From NCBI GenBank assembly GCA_964247055.1, contig OZ176057.1, positions 2,976,001 through 3,040,000 on the forward strand: a DNA stretch of 64,000 nt. Direction: 5' to 3'. Shown here one piece after another: positions 56,804 through 64,000 of this stretch. Position 1 is the first letter of the stretch, and each line of letters starts with the position of its first letter. This DNA comes from Paragordius varius. Lineage: Eukaryota; Nematomorpha. The position numbers were made by a program, and so were the translations under genes. A model generated the notes under the pieces. The model worked only from the letters and a program-made list of their open reading frames with translations, did no database searches and was not told the origin of the DNA.

Positions 56804-57680
56804 CTGGTAAAAATTTATTCAATCGTATTATTTTATCATATTTTGAAGCATCAAAACTGCATAAAGGTTTCAGATCTATCACCAATCTTGTTTATATTTA
56901 GTGTCAAAATGTATTAGTCTTTAAAAAAGCAGTGCACAAAATCTGGGCGTATAAAAAATATCCTTATAAAATAATATTCTGATAAAAGTATGTTAGGATA
57001 ATGGGCCTTTTACTATAGGGCCTTACAAAAATTAATACCATTTTTTGTGGTTGCTAAGATAGCGAAATTTCGGTTCAATTAATAATATTTTTGAAAGCTA
57101 AATGTTTCATTCAAAAATTAACAAATATACTAAACAATATATACAAAAACCAGAACAATAATTCAATTTTGATTTTGTAATGTTTTCCAAAATTCTTTAA
57201 TTTTTGAACCCGTTCAAAACACAAAAATATCCCGATTATATATACTCATAAAAAATGTACCAGGATTCTCATATTGCTTTAGTTGAGAGCTACGAGTGCT
57301 TTAAGTAACTTATCACCACTTTTGTTGTGACTGCTACATATCAGAAAATCATATCAACGCACATTTATTATAAATGGATGAAAGCTAGATGCTTCTTTCC
57401 AAAACAATGTAAAATGGGGTGTATAAAATTGATTTAATTCTGATAAGAAAATGTATCAAATTTATCATAGTGCTATTTTTGGCCCTTACAAGTAATTTAA
57501 CACTTCGACTCGGATAGTATTATACCCCAAGGCCATTATAAATATCTTAAAAATCTAGCATTGGGCTAAATTTAAAACATTTTTTTAGCCTTTTAAGCGG
57601 CTCATGATGCAAAAAATATTTTTAAAAATGTGAAATTGTAAAAATTCGTTATTTTTCGCCGCCATAATTTTCTTTAATTG
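56804..57680. other. Fold-back debris
   Basis: Pieces of fold-back arms (GGGCCTTACAAAAATTAATAC near 57020, CATATTGCTTTAGTTGAG near 57275, CATAGTGCTATTTTTGGCCC near 57465) lie in disarray. At 57497 a TTAACACTTCGACTC end of the TTAA family cuts in. No gene is seen. Confidence 0.55.
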
Positions 57681-58048
57681 TTAACACTTCGATTCAAATT
57701 GGGTGTAAATTCTCACTCTATATTTTAGTTGACATTAAAAAAACCACCGATAAAAACATCCCAATTTAAATTATGCTTTTATCATAAATAGAAACAGAAA
57801 AAGTGGATTATTTTGTAGTTTTAGATTTATATAAGTGCACAGATGTGATGTTGACTAAATTTTCTTTTTCAATGTTATTGAACAAATCTTTTAGGTTAAT
57901 TAATGTCATATTAATGCAAACCTTTATCATGGTTTCAATTCATTCCATATTTTTTGAAGTATTTAATTTTTAACAGGCGGGTATTCTACGACCCCAGTTT
58001 GAATCGAAGGACTGAAATGAATGTGTTGTATGTGTATCTAAGTGTTAA
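57681..58048. mobile_element. TTAA-family element, shortened
   Basis: It begins TTAACACTTCGATTCAAATT and ends GAATCGAAGGACTGAAATG..CTAAGTGTTAA, flanked by TTAA on both sides. At 368 bp it is intermediate between the full and the shortest copies. Confidence 0.75.
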
Positions 58049-59339
58049 TACAACAAAGTATTTGTATATGGTAAAAAATATAAAAAATAGCTTTAAAAAG
58101 GTTTCAAATCGCAATTTATTAGTAAATTTTTAAATCAGCTGTTTTTATCGCTTTTGGAGTCATTCGGGAGTTTAAGAGTTAAAAAACTGTTAAAAATATA
58201 AGTTTTTTGAACAATGGAATCTCATTCAGGCCAGAATGCAACACGATGACAGTGATGGCAATGGAGTTTGCGCACTGGCTGAGGATAACGTGGCGACTTG
58301 GGAAATTGATATACTGCTCTGGAGATAGCATTGCTCTCTGATCCTGATCTTTTGGGGAGGGATGACAATAACTACACTATACAATTTTCTGCAAGGGTAT
58401 CCTACTGGGCTCTACAGCACCCTCACTGTGGAGCGCTTGGGGGTGTCGCGTCAGGTAGACAGAATTGGATTCGCAGCGATTGTATAGCTGTAGGAGTCTG
58501 GATGTAGCTTTAGCAGATAGACATTTGATTATCTTTACTATTAACTTACCTTTGTTTATAAACTTTAATAATTGACACTTGCTAATTTACTAATTTACTT
58601 TTTACTAAATGACCTTAAGCTATAATGTTGAGCTCGTTTGCATTGACCTTGCGGGACGGTTTATAGTGGCAGTTGCCCACCGGGTCAGCCGTAATAATAA
58701 TAATGTGCTACCATAATTTATGGAAGGGATATATCCTATGATACGGTTAGCCTTTACTAATAATAGTTTACGTTTCCTACATGACAGCTCGATAAGATAC
58801 CAAACGTACTCATTATAGCCAACTTTATTTTAATGTTAATGATAATATTTGCCTGTCCCCCCATTGGTGCTGTGACATTCGTTAGCGATGAGAACCTGTG
58901 ATTAAATTTATCACTTCAAGATGGACGTCTTATACCTATATGATATTTTAAAAGATTCTATTTTACTACAGTTATTGTCGCCTAAATTTATAAAAAGTAT
59001 ATTCATAATAATGCCATAAATCAACGCTCGCCTACCTCATTACTCAGATAATTGGCAACTCATCGTGACGTTTCAAGGATTTTATTAAAGCAATTTGCAA
59101 CGCTTGAATATAGATAAATGTAGCATGGATGTGGAATGCGCATTTGCCAAACCTATAATTCAAAATTGAATGCCTGTAATTTTGCAACTCAGCGTGAATT
59201 AACGCGAAATAGGGATCTGCTGATAAGATTATATGTTGATGCGGGAAGAAATGATTAAAGTTTTATTAACCGGCTGTTATCAGATTCAGATATATTTCAT
59301 TTATTGTACAATTTAATTTTATTACCTCGTTTATATATC
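58049..59339. other. GC-richer unassigned stretch before the LINE
   Basis: From about 58220 the base composition rises to that of the LINE. This may be the decayed 5' part or first gene of that element. Short open pieces exist (for example HDDSDGNGVCALAEDNVATW at about 58245) but match nothing I recognise. Confidence 0.4.
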
Positions 59340-59354
59340 CATATGTCTACCCCG

Positions 59355-60030
59355 CATCTTTTAAAATTTGGCTCTTGGAACGTCCCTGGAATTCAGAAGA
59401 AATTGGCGGAGGTGAGGACGATTTGCGCAAATAACTCCCTCCAGCTTCTTTGTCTTCAGGAAACTCGTTGCGCCTTCAATGGTCGCCAAAAATTTGGCCA
59501 ACGCTTCACCCTGTTCAGCAGCAAAGCAGATGGTATGTCTGGAGGTGTTGGGCTCTTGGTAAGGCGCAATATTATGAGGCGGGTTATTAACTTTGTGCCG
59601 CATTCTCATAGATTGGCCGAACTTCTCATAAAAATCAGCACTAAATGTTATACGCTTATTAGCGCCTACGGCCCTCATGATATCTCAGAATATCATGAAT
59701 TTTTGAATGATCTAGGAACCATTCTGGATTCCAGATTTTTGGTGATATGAACTGCAGGGTGGGAAGAAACATATCTTCGTAGGCTATTGGAAGACACACT
59801 CTTACTACTTCCACCAAGGCAGGTAGACTTCTCGCAACCTTTTGTGATAATCGTCGTCTATTGATTGGCAACACCTTTTTCCCAGATAGCCAACATGGTC
59901 CGTACACAAGAATTGCAAGGAATGTGTGCCCTTCCCAAATTGATTTTGTCATTATACGAGAGAAAGATCTGTCAATGGTGAAGAAAGTTGGCTGCGCAAT
60001 ATACAGTGACCTGATCAGGGATCACCTTTG
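59355..60030 (+). pseudogene. LINE endonuclease domain
   Basis: Motifs in order are FGSWNVPGIQKKL, LLCLQETR, GMSGGVGLLVRRN, LISAYGPH, then, after a frame change at a T run near 59742, GDMNCRVGRN, RLLIGNTFF, IDFVIIRE and DLISDHH. These are the family's WNxxG, QET, SAYxPH, GDxN and SDH active-site landmarks. At least one frame change and one stop break it. Confidence 0.85.
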
Positions 60031-60479
60031 ATCTGCGCTGAGTTACAGGTGACCTGGGCCCCTCCCCCCTTCATAGGTCGAAAATCGAAATGGGCCACTG
60101 TGCTAGGTGAGCTCTCTTCCAGAACCAGGCGAAGACATGCTGTCTACGAGGACTGGCTATCTGCTGGGACTAAACGATTTCTCCATGCAATACGAAATAA
60201 ATGTTACACGAGTCGTCGCAGAGCGTGGATTAGAGCCAATGCAGATCGCTTGAAACGCAAGGACAGGCAGGCGTTTGTTTCCCGATTCTCTAAACTGGCG
60301 GCTAATGAAAAACACTCAAGGGAGCACTATTCACTAATTCGTTTCCTGCTTCGACGGCCCAGACCCTGTACTAGTCTGCATTCTCATGGCAGGCTGATAA
60401 TGGATAGCCAGAAGAATGTGATCTCTTTGCACCGACATTACACTTATCTGTTGGGGAATAATAAAATGATTTAGGATGA

Positions 60480-61560
60480 TGTTGTCAATGATCATCCATT
60501 GTCCTTGAAATTGGATGAAGGAACATTTCGCCTAAGTATTGAATTTTTACGAAATTATAAGTGCCCAGGGCCAGACCGCAGCGCGGCAGATGCCTGGAAG
60601 AAGGAAATAGATTGATGCACTGACAACATCTTACCTATCATTAATAGTTGGCTAGAACGTGGCACACTGATGGAGGAATGGGTGGAATGCGAGATAATTA
60701 ATATCGCAAAACAAGATAATCCATGCACTAAATACAATGTACAAGGTTTTGGCCAACATTGCCCTGTCTAGACTGCAGTCCTTTGAGGATGCCATCACGC
60801 AATCTGTGGTTTTAGGCGGGTAAGGGGAACGATGGATTTATTCTGTTCTTTGGTAATTTTCATCGAGAAAAGCAGGCGACATAAGCACCCGTTCTACTTG
60901 GGATTTGTGGATATAGCCAAGGCATTCGATAAACTGGCTAGAAAGCATGTCATGCGCTTGCTGAAGAAGGTTGATATGGAGAAAAACTTCAAGAACTTTA
61001 TACTTCACTTGATAATCCGTACGCGTAGTCGGGTGGCAGTTGAAACGACCCGTTCGGAATACATCTATTCAGAACGAGGCCTGAAGCAAGGATGCCCTCT
61101 GTCCCCAAAACTCTTTAACTTAGCTATGGACTCAATAGTACGGAAGTTATACGCGAGCTTTCCCAACGTCTTTTTCCAGGTGATCTGCTATGGAGACGAC
61201 CTTTGCATCTAAACAGATACGGAGCAGAACCTGGGGCAGGCCCTAGATCAGATGGAATCTGAATTGACGCCTATTGGCCTAAATATTAATTATGAAAAGT
61301 CAAGCGAGGATGTTCAAAACTGTTGGAGGGGATGGAGGTTGTGGAGTCCTTTCGATACCTGGGAGTTATGGTGGACAAAAACGGATGCGCTTTTAACTCA
61401 CCTCTACTCAGATTGCATTCCGCAAAGCTTATCTTCGACGGATTACATTGTTTGGCGCTCGAAAGAGGTTGGTCAAAGGCTGAAGTTGAAAATATTTAAA
61501 AGTCTAGAATTTTATATGGTTTGTCGGTGTGGCCAAATTCTGTGAAACATACCCGCAAGG
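60480..61560 (+). pseudogene. LINE reverse transcriptase domain
   Basis: Landmarks are YKCPGPDRSAADAWKK, LMEEWVECEIINIAK, MYKVLANIALSRL, FYLGFVDIAKAFDKL (motif A, Asp present), RGLKQGCPLSPKLFNLAMDS (motif B), VICYGDDLCI (motif C; family FADDL) and VESFRYLGVMVDKNG. They lie in more than one frame with several stops, so the copy is dead. The 126-codon frame 60832-61212 carries motifs A to C. Confidence 0.85.
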
Positions 61561-62064
61561 CTCAGGTATTTGTAAATAAATCGCTAAGAGTCATCACAGG
61601 CGACATCTACTCCAGGAAAACACGGTGCCAACTAGCCACAGGAAAACACGGTGCCAACTAGCCACTTTTCATTGTCAAGTCTGAATGTAGAAGCCCACCA
61701 GCTACGCCATAACGAAATGAGTCCGCTTATGGCGGCATTGGAATGAAAACTGAATGGCCGCCCAATTTATTGGAAGTATAAAAAAACATGGCTTGGACGC
61801 ATGTGTGTTTTCTTGCAGCGTGTGGGCCTTGCGGAGTCAGACTTTGTAACACTAGTGCTGAACGGAGGTTGGAAGGATAAATGTACCCAGATTAAGAGAG
61901 AGTTGTTAAAGGAAGAGGAGAGGATACACTACGCCAAACGGCAACGTCGACGCGAGCGCCGGCTTCAGAAACTATCTGCGAAAAGGGCGGATCCGGTGGA
62001 GGACAGTCTGTGGTTGTCTGTGACCTTAAATACTTTATTGGGGAGTAAATTACATATAATTTAA
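61561..62064 (+). pseudogene. LINE C-terminal region
   Basis: KAQVFVNKSLRVITGDIYSR (about 61560-61620) resembles the post-RT FVNKCLRRI block of RTE-like LINEs. A short direct duplication (CAGGAAAACACGGTGCCAAC) follows at about 61612-61650. The last open stretch ends in a basic helix-like tail (AKRQRRRERRLQKLSAKR). Confidence 0.7.
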
Positions 62065-62070
62065 TATTAC

Positions 62071-62389
62071 TATCATTATCGTTCTTAATTTATCTGTGGT
62101 ACTACATGTTTACTCTATATACCGTTAGAAACACCCAGCAATGAAGTGGCGCCCCTCTGCCCTGAAGCGCGTAAAAGCGCAGGAAGGCACTAAGGGTCGT
62201 CCTGTGCAGACAGTGGCGGTTGGAACCATGCCTGCCACACCCTTTTCTGGATACCTGGATATAAGTTTTTATTATATAATACAGGATAAAAGGGTTCAAT
62301 AATTATGTAAAACTAATTAGTAGTTTGTTTACTATTTTAAGGGAAAAAAATACCTAAAAATAGTGTACAAAATATCAAAATGATAAAGT
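62071..62389. other. LINE 3' flank or unassigned
   Basis: 62101-62260 is GC-rich (GGCGCCCCTC, AAGCGCGTAAAAGCGC, GGAACCATGCCTGCC) and codes for nothing recognised. It is probably LINE 3' UTR or a short element. Confidence 0.4.
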
Positions 62390-63000
62390 GTTAGAAAGTT
62401 ATTTCCACTTTTATGATATTTACTCCATATCCGAAAAGAGCAAATTTTTAAAATCCTTTTTAAATTTTTTTGATGAAAGTTAAAGGCTTCTTTCTAAAAT
62501 ATCATTAAAATATATCAAAAGCTAGATATAAAAGGCAGAAAAATATTTTTACAAAGTTTTATAAATGTGAGCTCCGAAAGTCCCACTTTTTTGCCCTTCT
62601 AAAATTAATAATTTAAGGCGTTATACACCATTTCCATCATGCCTCAAAATATAATGAAGTACGCTTCAACAAATTGTGTCATAAATTAAATTTTTAACAA
62701 ATATCATTTTTTCAATAAAACATTCTGTCAAGATTTAGCATATATTTAAGGATTTTATTACGCAATCTCGGTATTTAAACTCTATTTTTATAGAAATATC
62801 TTATTTTTCAAGAGTGAATTTGGGACTTTCAAACCCACATCTAATTAGGATTTTATAAAAATATTTTTTTGCTTTCTATATGTGATATATTTTGGAATTA
62901 GGCATTTAGCTTCTGCTAAAAAAATTTTATTGAACGAAATGTGCGCAAAATTTGCCATTTTCTGATATGGACAAATAACCACAAAGTCTAAACTTAAGGG
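62390..63000. mobile_element. Fold-back element, shortened
   Basis: The left arm (to about 62620) has TGAGCTCCGAAAGTCCCACT. The right arm has TTGGGACTTTCAAACCCACA, AAATTTGCCATTTTCTGATA and the GGCATTTAGCTTC block. It is shorter than the 1-kb copies. Confidence 0.7.
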
Positions 63001-63742
63001 ATGTTTATCCCGATACTAACCATAAACTTCAATTGTTAGATGTAGCCGCTGAAAATAAATGTTTGCCCCCCTCCTAAATAGGTACACTTAAAACAAACAC
63101 AAAACTGTCGAGATTAGGGGATAAAAATTTTAATACACAGTACACACATAAAATATCCTGATAATATATTCATATATACCATTTACAATTCAAATTCACT
63201 CTTAAACAATTTTATCCCCCTTGAAACCAATTAAAATTCACCCTCAAATAAATTATATGTTTTTAAGATTGAAAATTACCTATATTTTTATATATTTGTA
63301 AAGATTTAAATTTAGTTTTAATTTAAAATGATACTGAAAAACGAATAAACTATGCCATAAAGCTATATTTCATATTAATAATGAGTTATATTAGTTCGCA
63401 TACTCATAATTTTTTTAGGATGAATTTGAATCGTTAAAGTGTGAATTTGAATTGTTCGAGGGTTTTGAATTGTAAATAATAGTTTTAGGGTAAATAAATA
63501 TGTGTCAGAATTCTTATGGCGCTTTTGTGGGCCCAATACAGATTTAGGATTTCATAGTAATGCTTTATATCGAAATTGTAAATTGGCGATAAAGCGAGTT
63601 TATTAGGCATATAGGACTTGAAACTAATGGAGCCCCGTTTATCATGGAAAATAAATTTTAATGTCTACGCGACTGTTTTTTTAGAGAGATTAATAAATTA
63701 AAAGAAAGTGCTGTGGGCAAAGTGTTGTTTAATTGTCTAAGT
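63001..63742. other. Gene-free stretch with MITE and fold-back end
   Basis: Besides the MITE at 63179-63478 it holds a fold-back left-end fragment at about 63490-63530 (AATTCTTATGGCGCTTTTG). No gene is seen. Confidence 0.5.
63179..63478. mobile_element. Family-1 MITE
   Basis: It begins CCATTTACAATTCAAATTCA and ends GGTTTTGAATTGTAAATA. The left arm has two or three CACCCT-type units and the right arm three ~20-bp units. The core has AAACTATGCCATAAAGCTAT. Confidence 0.8.
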
Positions 63743-64000
63743 CAGTGGTACTCACTAAAAAAATTTGACGGGCCAAATAAAAACTTGTTTTGCACCATTT
63801 AAATTTGGTTTTGCCTCATGACAAGCCAATCTTAATACGTCGTCCATATCATCATCTGTTAATCGATTTCTGTATGAATTCTTGGCACACTTCATTTTTG
63901 AATATGCCGACCACGCGTATAAGTTGAAGGAAAAACAGTTAGGATAACTTGAGCACATTTTTTTATATTTTCGTATTTATTTGGCACATCTTGCCAAATC
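63743..64000 (-). mobile_element. Second copy of the 29460-type hAT, cut by the window end
   Basis: It starts CAGTGGTACTCACTAAAAAA like the copy at 29460 and soon enters the transposase dimerisation domain on the minus strand (SAYSKMKCAKNSYRNRLTDD, DDVLRLACHEAKPN). It lacks most of the subterminal segment present in the first copy and has frame changes. It continues beyond the window. Confidence 0.85.

Larger units (their letters stand above)
59340..62070 (+). mobile_element. APE-type non-LTR retrotransposon (LINE), decayed
   Basis: A plus-strand LINE holds an apurinic-type endonuclease followed by a reverse transcriptase and a basic C-terminal tail. The gene is split over several frames by stops and small indels. 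Overall order and motifs suggest an RTE-like or related clade, but the clade is uncertain. G+C is clearly higher than in flanking DNA. No target duplication or poly-A tail could be defined. The 3' flank at 62101-62260 may be its 3' UTR. Confidence 0.85.

Noticed and set aside
59361-59952. Two minus-strand frames of about 100 codons
   Set aside because: They are antisense to the LINE endonuclease, whose motifs read on the plus strand.

Overview
This is a very A+T-rich, intron-bearing animal genomic window, most likely from an invertebrate and plausibly an arthropod. The reasons are spliced homologues of metazoan genes (Suz12, MEX-3, TOM1, ETFRF1), a MEX-3 with no C-terminal RING finger, runs of asparagine in the coding sequence, and hAT, mariner, RTE-like and Ty3/Gypsy elements. 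The species cannot be named from sequence alone. Gene-by-gene splicing was worked out by hand from reading frame, splice sites and family motifs.

Layout. 273-1804 (+): last three exons of a Suz12 (PRC2) homologue. 3410-5347 (+): an unrecognised four-exon gene for a secreted, very basic Lys/Pro-rich protein, with a TATA box and a poly(A) signal that overlaps its stop codon. 5.4-12.9 kb: gene-poor, with transposon fossils, an element whose ends are built of 21-bp tandem repeats, and a ~220-bp hairpin. 12910-19970 (-): MEX-3, an RNA-binding two-KH-domain protein, three exons, 1272 aa. 20-27.8 kb: gene-poor, with a mariner fossil. 27843-27915 (-): elongator tRNA-Met(CAT). 28204-28405 (-): possible small two-exon gene. 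28.9-32.35 kb: a fold-back element split by a complete-ended hAT transposon with an 8-bp target duplication. 34299-41498 (-): TOM1 (VHS-GAT endosomal sorting adaptor), ten exons, 546 aa, introns full of short elements. 41.5-43.4 kb: three TTAA-flanked elements. 43.6-47.3 kb: two degenerate tandem-repeat arrays. 49931-50197 (-): ETFRF1/LYRM5, single exon. 50581-51622: a 1-kb palindromic fold-back element. 52789-56803 (-): a young but broken Ty3/Gypsy LTR retrotransposon. 59340-62070 (+): a decayed APE-type LINE. 62.4-64 kb: more fold-back, MITE and hAT pieces.

The host genes are unrelated housekeeping or developmental functions: chromatin silencing, mRNA control, endosomal sorting and mitochondrial ETF regulation. 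No operon-like or cluster logic joins them. What unifies the window is a small set of non-autonomous repeat families: (1) TA-flanked elements with CCATTTACA ends, several carrying 21-bp repeats; (2) ~1-kb fold-back elements; (3) TTAA-flanked elements ending CACTT; (4) ~280-bp hAT-type MITEs ending CAG/CAA..GTGTCCAAC. Together these account for most recognisable non-genic sequence. No CRISPR array, operon or prokaryotic feature is present. The best candidates for something new are the secreted Lys/Pro-rich gene, the tandem-repeat-ended elements and the hairpin at 11.4 kb.
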